Part shown: positions 14,601-29,600 of the stretch, piece by piece | How positions within the stretch are numbered: position 1 is the first letter of the stretch | How the letters are laid out: each line of letters begins with the position of its first letter | Origin: Tanytarsus gracilentus | Taxonomy: Eukaryota > Arthropoda > Insecta > Diptera > Chironomidae | Assembly (NCBI GenBank): GCA_038502055.1 | Contig: JAXRKN010000040.1 | Span: forward strand, 4,588,001 to 4,652,000 | Direction: 5' to 3' | DNA length: 64,000 nt | Made by a program: the position numbers and the translations under genes | The notes under the pieces: generated by a model | The model's database searches: none | Seen by the model: only the letters and a program-made list of their open reading frames with translations | What the model was told of the DNA's origin: nothing

Positions 14601-17600
14601 TTTAAATGGTGATTCTCAAGCGTTTAACGCTTTGAATTTTATCTCGAGTCATTAGTTGATTGTTGGTGATTGTGTGTAAACGTGTCTGCATCAAAGTGCC
14701 GATTAAAATTTTTTTAAATATCTTTTGAACTTTCATTGCAGTGTCTGCAAATTATCTGACAAAAATAGGGCCCACGACAGGCTTTCACGCCCACGAATGT
14801 CTCTCTTGGGCAAGCCACTCAACTACAACCGTGGAGCGCGTCGAGATGCCCGCTACAGGCGCCTACAATCGCGCGTCTATAACTTCCTGGAACGTCCACG
14901 TGGGATACCTGCAATTCTATATCACATGATGGTGTAAGTTTTTTCCTTCCTCAAACTTGACTTGCGGCCATAAACTCTAGAGTTAATAATCTACATTCCT
15001 AATCCATATGACCTAAAAAATATTTTTCCTCATCCATTTACAACTTTATGTAAGAAAGTGCAAAACCATGAAAGAAAGCATTCTCCCCCTTTTAATTCAA
15101 TAGCTTTGCGCTTTCTCGCCTTGCCTTCCTGTTGAGTTCATTCAGTGTGCATGAAAAAGATGTTTCCCTCGCAAGTGAGAGAATAAAAAGAAAAAAAATG
15201 TTTCGGTTGGTGAACATAAGTTTGTATTCAAAGACGGAACAACTGGAGCTTTTACCATACTCATCTTCTTATTATTATTCGGCGTCAAAGAGAATATCGC
15301 ACCCTAAAGTGCTGTAAATTTACGATAAACAGATTAGCTTTTTCATTCTTAACCTATCGTTCGCTCAATACTCAAGAATGAACGCGAAAAAAATATTTTC
15401 TCATATGAGGAAAAAGCTTTCTAGTGAATCTGATAAGATTGCATATTTATGAACTCTTCATGGAGGTACTTTTTTTTCTCCTAAGCAATTTCTTACACAT
15501 TAAAAAAAGGAGATGAGATATTTATCATCAAGTCATCACTCAACAAATGTTATCTTTTTACAGTTTCGCAATCGTATTCACATGCTTAGTATTAAGTGTC
15601 TTCTCAACCATCGATATTTACGAGGCCAAAGCAATGGAATTGCTCATGATTATGGAAGTTATAGTTGTGGTATGGTTTTCAGTAGAATTCGGTTTACGGT
15701 GAGTACACAAAATATTTTTAAATTACATGTCATGAAGCAATTTAGAGTAATTTAAATTTCGCGGTATCCTCCGCACGGCAGCACATCGTGCCACGACCGA
15801 AAAAAATTAATTGACTTGACGGCAATTAAAATTTCCTTCATCAACAAAAATGTTTTCAATTTCACGCTGATATTCGCGTGTAAAGAGAATTTTCTCAATT
15901 TAATAATTTTTATGAAGATAATTTTTAGCTGCAGCAGTTTTGTCCATTAATAAAAATTGTATTATGTTTCCACCCTAATTGGTGCGATTAAACTTTAATT
16001 CCACTAAAACAACAGTTTCTTTCATGTTTATGGTTATTGCCCATTATAAAAGAAAATTAAAAAATTTCCACTTTGCGAGCGCAATATCAAGAACTGAAAC
16101 TCCTTGAATGTGTTTATTCAAACGAAATTTCTTCTCTACTCCGTATTTACATTGCAAATTTCGCTTAACTTACTCACTTTTTGTTTAGACGGCAATGTAC
16201 GTTTGATGCAACAAGAAGATTAAATTTTAATCTCACTTCATGCATAAAGTTTGCTTAAAAATTTTGGCCGGCTTTTTTTGTGGATTTGAAGTTAGAAAAG
16301 CAAAAAAATGCTGCTTTCCAAGCCAATGTTGAAAAATGCCATAAGAATCCTTCAAACCGTTTGAATTAAAGAGGAATAGGAATTTCGTATCTTTTGATCC
16401 TTTTTCATACAAAAAATTTCATCATCCACTGCCTTAACTTTCTCAATATCCGGCAAAACATAAAGAAATCCAAATATTTTTTTTTCATAAAAAAACCTTT
16501 AAATTTTTAATCAAGTGCGCAATATTTTTTATACATAAACTAGGATTTACTTTTTTAAACTTGAACATCCTAAAGCACTTTGAAATTCATTTAAAATCAT
16601 TAGAATTAAATTTTAGGCTAGTAAATCATTTTTCTTAAAAAAAATGTCATTTTTATGATCGCAAATAAATGCTAATACGCAATTTTTTGCGAAAAGCAAC
16701 GAGAGAAAAAAAAATAATTTTATTCCTGTATATTAAGTTGACATGGAAGGGCTCTCTAATCGTTTTCAGCATTTATGCAAATATGCATATAAAAAAATTT
16801 ATGACAACAATAAAAACCAGTGTTGCTTTCAATTAGAAAGAGATGAAAGTGATATTTCATCATACAGAAATTTAATTTCACACACTTGTTGCGATGAAAA
16901 TATTTTGCAGAAGCACACAACGTTACGTGCTATGAGCATTTTTTCCGTTTTTGCCCCGTAGACTCAAATGACATTTTAATTATTTTTATTGCCCGTGTTG
17001 CTTCAGGCAAAATGTCAAAAAGTAAATTTTGACATCGCATCCCCTCCGATTCAATGTAATGATGATTGATAGGCGACGATTACTTTAATTACAGACTGTG
17101 GTCATCGGGATGCCGATCGAGATATCAAGGTGCCGTAGGGCGCCTGAAATTCCTAAAAAGACCATTTTGTATTGTAGGTATGTAATCAAACATCGCTTAC
17201 AAAAGTTGCGCAAATATTTAATTTGTTTTAAATCATGTTTAGATATTATTACGATAGCAGCATCTTTAGTTGTATTAGGAATGGGAACTTCAATTGGAAT
17301 CGGGGCATCAGCACTTCGTGGCCTTCGTTTCTTCCAGATCCTCCGAATGGTTCGAATGGATCGAAGAGGCGGTACATGGAAACTTCTAGGAAGCGTAGTT
17401 TATGCTCATAGACAAGTGAGTGTCAATTCAATTATTTTTTTCGTCTATATAATTTTCTTAAATATTTTATTAACTTCGATAGTATCGGTTTATTGAAGGA
17501 GGGTAAAATAATTCCCCTTTAGTGAAAAATCTCTGATTGCATATGTGAGCGGTTTAATTGAACATGTAATGTCGAAACATATCCAAACATGTGACAGCGC

Positions 17601-20600
17601 TAATTGAATTGCAGAGAAGCTTAATTCAATCGTACGCGAGCACAAACGAAGAATTCCCATGTGATTTTTTTGTGCTTTTATCACACTCGTGATATGGATT
17701 AAACAAATATGAATTGATTAATCTGAAAAATCATGAAAATGCGAGTTCGTTCGTGTAAAATTTAAAATTATTTATGAACATCCAGTGACTCAATTTGAAA
17801 ATGTTTTCAACAAAAAGTTCAACTTCAGTTTCATGTAAAACTCATGAGTTGAAAGATGAACGAAAAATAGTTTGATCCTAAAAAAATTCCATCGTTAGCT
17901 TCAGGCACTTTTTTAACACTATATTGAGTTTTCAATTACTGGCACTCCAAATTTATGCCCATTTATTTCACTTCAGTTTTAAACTCAATGCGGGTGAAAA
18001 AAAGCTCAGACCTCTTTCATTTTGGTAACCTGGTTTTATCGATTAAACCTTGTTTTTAAATTGCTCTCATGATTTCCACTTTGCTGTGTTTATTACTATT
18101 TCTATAGACTGTGGAAGTTTTCCTTTTTCATACAACAGTGTATTACTTTTTTTTTGGCATAAGCAAAACATTTTAAGGCATGCAAAGTTTTAATATTAAA
18201 AGCGTGGGAAAAGGAAAAACTTTTGACTACAGAACTCAATTGAAATTATTTCACAAACTGAGTTAACATGATAAACGTTCAAAGAGAAGCGTCTTATTGA
18301 CAAGCCTTTTGAGTTCATCGAAAAAATAAATATTTTATTCCGTGAAAAGCACAAGAAACGCGAGTTAAATACCTAAAAATAGCGAAATGATAAATCACTC
18401 TACTTTTATTTTCACGTGCCATTTTCAGGAACTCATAACAACACTGTACATTGGATTTCTAGGCCTTATATTTGCATCGTTCTTAATGTACTTAGTGGAA
18501 AGAGACGAACCGAATACAAAATTCACTAATTTTGCTCAGGCATTATGGTGGGGTGTTGTAAGTGACAAAAGTTCATTAAAATTTTGCATTAAATTTTTCT
18601 AACGAAGTATAAATTTTTTTATGCTCACAGATCACGCTGTGTACAGGTAAGTTTTTAATGAAATGATTATCCTTGATGAGATTCTTTATGATACTCATCT
18701 TGCATAACAATCTAGTTGGATATGGAGATGCAGTTCCTGAAACATGGCAGGGGAAGATTATAGCGTCATTCTGTGCACTGCTCGGGATCTCATTTTTCGC
18801 ATTGCCCGCGGTAAGTACATGCATTTTTTTCTTTTACTGTTCGCGCACATAAATACATTCGCAGCAGTCGTGTGTTGCGAGGAAAAGTCTCATTATGTTG
18901 ATGGAAAGTTGCATTTTGAAAAATGGCTGTTTGTACAGTGAGTCTCGTCGTCATTTTTCCATTTAAATTCACAAAGGATATGTTTACGACGAGGGAAGAA
19001 AAACGTGCAAAAGTCCATTAACGCGAATTGAAATGTGAGAAAGAAGAAGTGACATTCCCAGATGTAACTTGCAGCAATCGCAAGGATAACAAGAAGGACA
19101 TCGTTTTAATTATGTGTGACTAATTTTCAAACCCTTTAATAAAAACGAAAGAAAAATGTCTTTAAAGGACACTGAAAAGTATTTAAGGGAAAAGCATAAA
19201 ATTCCATTAGCATATTTTCCTTTCCGCACATAATGACATCACGAAAAATATGCATATATGCAAGAAGAATACGTAATTAAGTTATTGCTTCATTATTTAT
19301 GCCGGTGGATACACGTTAGAAGAGAAGAAGAATGTCAAGCACTATAACCTCACATTGACATTTTATCTCGTATTCAGTTTAAAATAATTAAAGCTCTCTC
19401 TCACGTTCTCTTATTTCCACGAACGAAGAGTGTCGTCGCAATAAAATGAGAATTTTTATTTTCAACGACCTTGCAATTAAATAATTAACATGGCAAATTG
19501 CATTGAATTAATTCAACTTTTATCTCGCAGGGCATTCTTGGCAGTGGATTTGCGTTGAAGGTACAGCAGCAACAGAGACAAAAGCACATGATTCGTCGAC
19601 GTCAGCCGGCAGCAACATTAATCCAATCTCTGTGGCGATGCTATGCAGCCGATGAACATTCATTGTCAGAAGCAACGTGGAAAATTCACCAAGTGCCATT
19701 GCCATCGCCGCCACCATCGTAAGAAAAGAATTTTATGTGTTTATTTTTGTATTTCTGTGTCTTCTTCCTACATAATTCTATCTCTATTCTGTATCTCCTA
19801 TCTTCTGTTGTCGTCAAATTGAATTTCTCTATCGACCGCCCTTAAAATTAATTTCATTTCTTTCTCTAAAAAAATCAATCGGATGTAATTTTAATTATAA
19901 ATGAGTGATTTTGCGAAGGTTTAAGTTTCTGTGAAAATTAAATTAAAAATACGACGACAAACTTCTCTCGTTTTCTTCTCTAAATTTCTCTCCTTTATCC
20001 TGATGATTTTCATTTCAATTGAAACGTAAACTTTTTGATTGATTTCTTTTACAAATTTATAAATAAGAAAAAGAAAACTTTGGCTTTAATCAAAAAAGTT
20101 TTTTTTCATTTCTTCCTCAACTCATTTTTGAAAATTTTGATGGAGTTGATTAAAACGGAAGAGTCAGCTATTAATTAACAAAATTTGTTACAATTTTGCT
20201 AATTAAACATTCATCCGAAACTCATCGAGAATTTTAAAAAAGCTACTGCAATTTGTATCTCTCCTCTATAATTTTCTTTTGTAGCATTGGTGAGCTTTAA
20301 AGCTTTGTTCATTTAAAAAAAATATTCGGCTTTAATATCCGTGAATTTGTTAGTAATTTTTCCACAACTTAATGAAAGACTCTATTTTGTTAATTTGAGT
20401 GTTTCATGAACCCCGTTTTTGATCCTCTCCGCCTCATCATCTAACTTCCCCGTATTTCATCATCGTTGAAATGAAAAGTCGTCTAAAAGTTTTTGTTTTA
20501 TCTTCTTGGTTGTTTCAAAATTTGAAAAAAATTATGTGCTTATAATTTTCATAAGTCCCTAATTACATTAATTTTCGATATTCTTCAATGATTTTATGAT

Positions 20601-23600
20601 GGTATCTTTATAATTTTCTTTTATATTACATCTGAAATACATTTTAATTGTAGTAACGAGTACTGGGAAAGATTGCTCAAAACTGTAAATTATAGGTAAC
20701 CAAAAAAAGTCAAAAATTAAATCAAGCTTGCAATTTTATTAAACTGAAAAATTGATTTAGTAGCAAGAAAATCACAATGCGATAACAAATTTTAATTTTT
20801 TTTAACCAGCAAGTCACACCAGCACACATATTTATTATATTTTAGGTGTGATCTAATGATTGTGCAAAAAAATGCCACGTTTGCTGGATTTTTTGTTTTT
20901 GGCGCATTAAAAATAATTATTACGATCCTAAAAAATTTTGTTTAATTCAGTACACAGTACTCACCACCACCAACCCCCAGTTTTTCGGCCTTTTCACGTG
21001 GTTTTATAAGCTAATAAAATGTCATGGCAGAAATCATATACATCCCGTGGGCAATTTTGCGGAAGTGCGGAACTATCTGAAGCATTAAATTTTTTTGATG
21101 CAGCATTAAAGCAGTTTAACTTCCCTCAAACTTTTAATGAACATCCAGCGGCTAATGGTTTTGTAGACTGAGTACTACCATTTAGGATTTAAACGCATTA
21201 ATTAGTTTAATGGTCAGCTTTACGCTTCATCACATCGCTTTTTGACACTATCTAAAAAATCCTTGAAAATTTTCACAATCCTTCCTGCCTTAAAATTATA
21301 TTCATATCTCCGCCTTATGCCCTTATCATGTTGATCCTATCTGATGATGACGATATGTAAAGTAATACGAAAGTTTAGGTATGAATTTCAATTTTCGAAA
21401 TTGAGAACATCAACAAAGGCTTTTTATGACACTTAAGGTAACCCATGTTAAAAATTTCCAAAAATATCGCGTGAAAGGTGAAAAACAAATTTTTTAGTTT
21501 TTTGTATTTTGCATAACTTTTCTTAACAAAAAATGCCGTTTTAAATAGTTTGATTTTTTGCAGCACTGCAAGTTGAAAAGAAGAATGCAAAACACTTGCA
21601 ATGAATTTTTTTTATCAAAAATGGCTGGAATGAAGTGAAACTTTTTGCTTTTCTTTTTCTCTTCTTTTTCACTTTCGATAACAAATTTTAGAGAATAGCA
21701 ACAGGCAGAATTTTTTAAATCTCAAATAGCCGAAAGAATTTTTTTCTCTAAATCGCTTTTCTCTTCTATCTTTTTTATACTAACCACAAAAAAAGAAACT
21801 TTTTCATTAGCACTGTCGGGCATAAAAAAATTGCACAACGAAAAATTGAATTTAATTATCGCAATCTTTCTTATGTCGAACTTTTATTTTAATACCTTTT
21901 AACTTTCTGTTCTGAATATTTTTAAGTTTTCTTCAAAAGACGATTTCAGCACCCCATTTTATTATTTTCTGTCTCTCAAATTCCGCTTCAAAATCTACCT
22001 CCTTCCTTAACCAACTGCTTTAAAGCCACTCACGTCGAATCTCTATTGTCCTAAATTGCACCAACTTGTGCTGTGCAAATCTTTTTGAAAATGGAAATTT
22101 TCGAGATCACTTTTAATCTCCAAGACGACAATTAAGAAGATTTTTTATATTTTTCATTTTAAAGTATGAAAAACTAATCTCAATTTAAATTAAATTTAGT
22201 TTTCGTGGTCAGAAAATATATTTGTTAACAAGAAGATATCCAAGTGGTACAGAAAGGTTGGTGTTGTTTGCAGCAGCAAAAATCTTTGATGCAAGCAAAC
22301 TTTTCCTTCTTTTCACAAATCTCTTCCTGTTCACTCTCTTTGTGTTTCACAATCCACACAATACTTTTCAACACATTTTCCTCTTTATATGTGTCTTTCC
22401 TATAGATCTTGCTGCATCATATGTTAAACTCTATTATAATTATTCTGCTTGAATACTTGATATTCATCATCATTATAAAGATGTAATTTGCTCTCAAAAA
22501 AAACCTCGAGAATTTAAGAAAAATGATGATGGAAATCTCCTTCAAAACTTTTATCATTGAATTTTATCTTTCAGTCCCTCCTCCGCCAGCGTGTCACTTC
22601 TATTTTCCTTATTCAGTAATCTAAATGCACAATCCCGAATGATAAATGCTTGCAAATACCTTTGTCAATTTTAAAATCATTTTTTCTCTTTATCCTTCGT
22701 CCTCTTCTTCAACTTCATGCCTTGAAATATCTTTTCAAAAAAGCTCTTGATTAATGTTGCATAAAAATCCTGAAAGAAATAAAACTTTTTTGACGTTAAA
22801 TGTTGCACTGTTGATTGATCAAAGTGACACACACACACACACACACACAAGAACATATAGTGCGAGAAAAAAACGTTTTGTATCACACCTCCTTGATGTC
22901 ATATATGTATGAAATGTATACAGACTATAAAAACAAAACACAACATACATTGCTCTCAGTCTTTCTCTCATCGTGAACTCGTGTGCATAACAACATAAAA
23001 TATTTTATAAGGACTGACGTGTTACTGTTGCCATGTGTCAATTGTGAAGAATTGAGATATATGTGCATTCATGGTGATGCACAAAAACAGATGGAAAAAA
23101 GATTCTTCTCTCTTTTTATCGTGACAATTAATTTACTCATGTGGAATAATCTTTAAAATTGTGTTGTTTGAACGCGCATTCATTTTATATGAAACAATTT
23201 ACTGCGTTTTTATACAAACTTTTGTTTTTGTTGAATATCTAAAAAAAGTGATGTCTAATTTTGTAATGTTGAAAATTAAAACTAAATTTTGTTACAAAAA
23301 ATTCGGTTAAGCGTATTCTAAAATTTATTAAATTCTTTTCTTTTTTATTTTTTGGTTCAAATCCAATTTCAATAAAAACCTTTCGATTTGACACGAAATT
23401 GCTGCAGACTGGGTAGTAAATTTAGGTAGGTTTTGTTGGTTGCATAAAGTGAAGTTTTTGATTTGTATTTTTTATGTTGGTTTTGTTTTCTCATGGTTTT
23501 TTGAATTTTTATGTTTTTATTTTGTTATTTTTGCCATCATGAGGTCTTTCGTGCTATTGAAAAATTTAAGCTCTCTAAATTTTTGAACCGATTTTAATAT

Positions 23601-26600
23601 CTTGAATTTTTAAAAAAAATATAAAATTTCTAGTTAATGAAATTTCCAAACCTCTAACTACAATTTAAGTTTTTTTTTTTAAATTTTATGATTTAATTTT
23701 GTTTCAAATTTTTACGGTCTCGGAATACACATTCTCTATGCACCAACAAACACTTTACATGACAAAAAAGCTTAGGCAAAATTTTAAGAAAAATTGCTTT
23801 CATGAAAGCTTCTTTTTAAAGCTTTCCAAAAATCTCAAACTGACATCATTTTCATTATTTTTAAGCGCAAAAATGTACTGCAGGCTTCGTTTGACATCAC
23901 ATTTTTCTCTTTTATTCGTTGCAAGGAAGAAAAAACACAAAACTGTACAATCACTTTAAGCAATCTTCTGTTGAATGAATTTTGATTTGTGAATTTTTTG
24001 TTTACTTACAAATTTTTATCCTCGCAGTTGAGAGGATTTTTTGATATTATAATTTATGGTGAAACCGCCAAAAGGAAAGACAGCTTCTGGAAAAATAATA
24101 ACGCTATAGTGATAAGAGTCAGAGAATCTTAAAAAATTCATTCTTTTTTCTTTTTCTTTCTTTTTCTCTCATTCCATTTACGATCCTGTTATTTTACATT
24201 TAAAAAAACATAAATTAAAATAATGACGATAATACTATTGCAATGGCCATTCTTATGCGAAATATAAAAAAAATATTTTAAATCTAAACAAAATTCATTT
24301 TAAATCCAAACGTTGAATAAAAATTGAATTTTGTTCGCGCACCACATCGTGCAGATCAAAATTGGAAGTACCCGATAAAACATCACCAGCGACTGCTGCT
24401 ATGTAAGTTTTCTTTGCGCATTCTGCATAATTTTTTATCTTATTAGAGTTGTTTGATTTTCTTTCTTCAAAAATGAATTCGTTAAAGAATTTCTCATTGT
24501 GATGTTTTTCTTTTTTTTGGTATGCCATAAATAATTTTATGGAATTTTGTATACGGATCTAGATTCATGAAAAGTTTTGCTTATTTCCTGTATTTTTCTC
24601 ATAATATTGCTTCTGTAGTTTATCGCATTATTCTTGCATCAAAAGAGTCCTACATTGAATAACAAAAATATTTTATTTTTTCCATTTAAAATGAAGGAAA
24701 ATTTAAAAGATAACTCAAGAGTCATTTATGCAACATACCTAAAGTTCTTGAATCATAATTCAATATTTTTAAAAGTATCAAGTGCATTTTAGAAACAATT
24801 TTAAAGAGTGCCATATTTCGGGTTTTAATCAAAAGCTTTTAGATACAATAAATTCACTAACTTTAGAAAATGAATTTTTTTATACAAATAAGTCAAAAAT
24901 TGCATAACAGCTTTTTTAAAAACACAAAATAAAGTCGCAATCTTAAAGTGGTTCATCATAAAAAAAATTTTCGAGTGCAACCGAAATAAATTCAGTTCTT
25001 CCCAAGAGCGAAATCAATTATTGTAATTGAGCAGTGCGCTTCAATTTCTTTGACGCCAGAAGCACAATAAAATAATTCATGAAAACCCTTTCCTTGGGAC
25101 CTTCATTCCTCAGAAGATTTTCCCCGCACCTTTCAATAAACACCGCGACGTGTGAGTGAAAACAGCAAAGCGAGAAAGCATGTACTCAAAAGAGTGGATG
25201 AAAAAATTCCCTCAATTTATCAAGTTTAAAAAAGCATTTTTTGAATCTGATTGAAACTTTAAACGGTAAAATGAGGCTTCAAAAATCACTTTTGGCACTT
25301 TCGGTGAATACGACAGAAAATTGCCATTCTCACACGCATATAATCAATATATTTGACGATATCGAGGAAGTCTTGAAATTGCAAATGCCCAATTGACATG
25401 GTGATCACGTTATGTCAGTTTGATTGAAGCCAATATCGTGACACTGGAGAAAATTCCCAACGGCAAAGAGCGTACAACAAGTATTCTCATTTGACATCGA
25501 ATTAAATTCGGCATACACACACTATACACATACACACACGCACAGCTTGAAACCTATCTCTATTGAAATTCCATAGAAAACGCTCAAACCTTTAAAAATT
25601 CTTATAGAAAAAATTTCGCTTGCTTCTTATTATTTCACATTTTTACTGCTCCACCATTTTTAGTTTTACTATCGTCAACCTCCCTAAACTCTTAAATTTG
25701 ATGTCTCTTGGACGTCATTATGTCAATGTTATTGCTTGTGTCGTAAATGCTTTCACTACGTTTAATTACTTTTTTGATCACTTGGATATGTTTTTAGAGA
25801 GTATTTTCATTATACGCAACCATTTTTTTAGAGAGAATGTACAAAAAAATATCGACGATGAGAATTGTCTCACACAAATATTTAAAAATTGAACATGAAA
25901 ATATTGCATATTAATTCACACAAATATTTAGAGAGAAACATAAAACTTTCCACGTTTGAGAAGATTATCAATAGTAGTTGAAACTTTTAAGCTTTCGAAA
26001 CACTTAATGACAAAGTTTTTTTGGTGTCACTGACGCTTGTTTTTCTGCATTTCGTTTCAAAGTTTTTTTGTCGTTGATAATAGAGAATAAGATGACTTTT
26101 TTGTTCATAAATTCATCACTGACGCAGCACACATGAATACACATTTATGATTTATTTTAAAGCTTTTTCATTATTAATTCAAACTTTAATGAACTCGCTG
26201 AGAAGGCTTTAAAAAAACATTGAACTCATCGCCGGAAGTTAGCAAATTTTTTTTCCAAACTTTTGGGATAAAAAAATTAAGGTTAGCTTCATAAAAACCA
26301 CAGAAAAAAATTTCAGCTTTCAAATTTTTAGTTTTTCTTCTTTAATTTTTCCTTTATTTTCCTCTAATTATTAAATAATTAATTTTAAGTTTGTTATATA
26401 TATATATGTGTTTACATAGCTCTAATTTGTTTTCTTTTTCATTATTCTTTTTTGCTTCTTTTTCCATATTTTATGTCCTGTAATCAACTGCTAAATGCGA
26501 TACAAAATTTTCCTTGTGTTAATATAATTGTGAATCTTTTCATTTTATTTTGTGTTTTATTCATTTGGCAATTATTTTTATCATTTCAAACACAAAATTG

Positions 26601-29600
26601 GCAATTTAAAAAAACAAAAAAATTATCATCACCGCTCTCTCATAATGTCATTAACATCAAAATCAAAAAATGCATAAATGTCAAAAAAATTCGAATATTT
26701 AATGTGAATTAAAAGCAATGGATTTACTTCAAAATCGCTTATTAGGCGAGCGTCATCGAGCTTCAAGCACAATGCATCATTTGTGGCGCGATTACCGACC
26801 ATTCGTCGACATAAAAGTCAATCACTGCATTCGCCGGGAAATCTGAAACCTTCTGGGGGAAGTCAACGTGGTCGAAATTGTCCAAGGACGAATGAAATCA
26901 ATAATTCCGCTGAGAATCTCGGTAGGTTATCCATTAGTATGTAAAAAGCCAAAGTCATAAAGCCACTTTTGTTGACACTTTTCTTATGGATTACACTACA
27001 CATTGCACTTTCATCATGCTGATTTTATCCATTGAATTCAAACTCAATTTTTCCATTAACAGATGTGGCCAACAATGGAAAGCCAATGAACGCAAGTCTC
27101 TCCGAAGACTCTGTCGCTGAGACAGCGCTAGCCAAAAAGAATTCCGATGGTAAGTGCTGTGTGCACTGTTGTGCTTTTCTTGAGAGTATAAAGAAAATAT
27201 TTGAGGTGATTGACATGTGAATATATATTTTGAGAAATCCAGCATATAAAATTTTACGATAATGTCAATGATGAAAATTTTAATTTAATTTCTTCGAGGA
27301 TTTCGTTTTAATGCAAAAATAAAATCGGTTTAAATTATAAAACAATGCTCTATCCAGCACTCACCATCATCTTAAAGAGCGACTTAAAAAAAATTCAATA
27401 TTTTTTCTTCTTCTTTTCTTCTTCTCTCTTTCTTTCACCCACAAAATACACATTTTTCAATGTCTCTCTATTTTCAAAACTCTATCAAAAATCAATTGGT
27501 TCAATTTGTATTGAAAAAATATTTAAAACAATTTTATACAAATGTGTGCACGATTTTAGAAGATGACGCAGTACGAAAGTTCTCAAAACAACCCACTGAA
27601 TTTAAAAGTACAAATGTCGAACTAACAGTCAAAAATTCTAGTCAAACTACTATGACAATTGCAAATCGTAGGTGCAGCTTCATGAACATTTTCTCACTCT
27701 CACCTCGACATGGACATACGAACTTAGGTTCAAGCAACAAGAGTATCACATTTAGTAATTTCTATCCACTAATAATACCAATTTTTTTTGCCAATTAATG
27801 CTTGGCGCGTGTGGTAAAGATTTTTAGAGCTTTCGCAGCAAAAATGCACATCGTGACACTTTAAGCATATCTTTAAAGAAATTTCCATTGAATATACACA
27901 CACAATAGCAGAGCACACTAATTCGATCATAATTTACCCTCTTTTGAGCACCATTTGCTTTTGACATTTACTCTACTCCACACTTCTTTCCTGAAGCCAA
28001 CCTAATTTATCATTTAAAGAGGAAACTTTAATTCTCTGCACTGACTTTACGAGACTATTTCTGCTTAAAATCTCAATAAATGTGCTAATGATCTTGAGAT
28101 TCTCAAGATTTGTTTTCTTCAAGTTTGTTCCAATCAAAATTAATAATTTTCATCATCTCATGCAGTCATGAAAGCTCTTTAAGATTCTCTTGATTTTGGC
28201 TAACGTCAAATTAGATTTTCATCTTCGCATAAATGCCATTACCTACCTTAACGTGAAATCATCTAATTTGTAGCATTGGATTTTCTTTCCATTCTTTTGC
28301 GCGCCCTTGAGGGTGTGTTGAAAAGCTTTCACACTACCGCAATCGCTGCTGGAGAAAATTTCTCTCTACCTCTTTTGCCATCTTTAATACTGACTTCACC
28401 TTCACCCATATCAGACATCGAAAAGAGCGTAAATTTCAATTTAATCAAGATTGAAAAAACCATTCCAAGCTAAGTTGACCACAAAATCAGGTGTTTAAAG
28501 AAATGTTAATCAAGATAAAATCAAGTACAAATTGAATTCAATGAAAATTGTGCACTGAAATGCTTTCAAGCTTAACAAATTGAATTTATATTGAATTTGC
28601 GGTGAAAAGTGAAAATTGAAAAAGCACGCAGCAAACAAAAGAGAGTATCGATAAAGTTAAATAGATTTTGTCAATATTTGTCACTTTGCATTTGCCAACA
28701 GACATGAACTCGCAGTCTTATTGATTCTTCTTTTTTTATTCTATTTTCTCTTGCATGCAACGATGACGACGTGCTTGGATACTTAAACAATAAAAAAATA
28801 CATAATGTGCAGATGAAGATGAAGAGCCTAGATGTGTTCAGCTAACAAATCAACATAAGGCCGCAATACGCTTCATTCGAAAGGTAAATGCTATCATAAA
28901 AAATATACTTTGCACCCTAATCCATTTGAAATCTTTCCCTTATGATCCGGACAATCGATGAAGATTTTTTGCTCATTTTTATAAATGATGTCTAAATCGA
29001 TTATTTCAATAAATTAAACCCTTTTCCCTCTTTTTACTCTCCAGATCCCTTTTTTCCTATGCATCTCAAACACCCTTCAATCTTTTTAATTTCGTTTGAG
29101 TTCATTTTATTCTCTCCATTTATTCCTTCCCTTTTCATCGATGAGAGATTTCATTGAAATTATTCCAATCAAAGAATTATTTTCTTCCATTCATGCTTTT
29201 TTATTTTATCGTCATTTAATTAATAAAACCCTCATTAATCTGCGATATATTTTATCTTAAGAAAGCATTGCATCTTACTATCAGAAAGTTTCCATTACCC
29301 TCGTCATAAATTTCCTTTTTATTTTCTCTCCTCCATGTTAAAGTTATCATTAAACAATTACATTTGATTTATTGGTTTTTTGTGCTCTTATAGCAATGTG
29401 CTGAAAAGCTCATTGTTTTATTAACGCTAGTAGAAGCCATCTATCCTTTTTTTTCATTCAACACAAAAAATAATAATTATTTAGAAGAAAAAATAGCTTA
29501 GGATGTCTCAGCCTTAAATTGCTGCGTAAGAAATTCCCTCGATAGATGTTTCTAAATCTCTATCGATTTAAAGAAAAAATAATACAAATAATCACACACA

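Larger units (their letters stand above)
19719..26745 (+). other. Long KCNQ intron after helix A
   Basis: A 7.0-kb AT-rich intron. Apart from the candidate exon at 20654, it holds a short proline-rich open stretch at 20951-21000, a 50-codon ATG frame at 21019-21171, an AC microsatellite at 22827-22849 and a TA run near 26395-26407. No other gene is seen on either strand. Confidence 0.7.

Noticed and set aside
22577..22677. Possible alternative terminal KCNQ exon after a CTTTCAG acceptor
   Set aside because: It is open for about 33 codons in the right phase but has no donor and no recognisable composition; chance is likely in AT-rich sequence.
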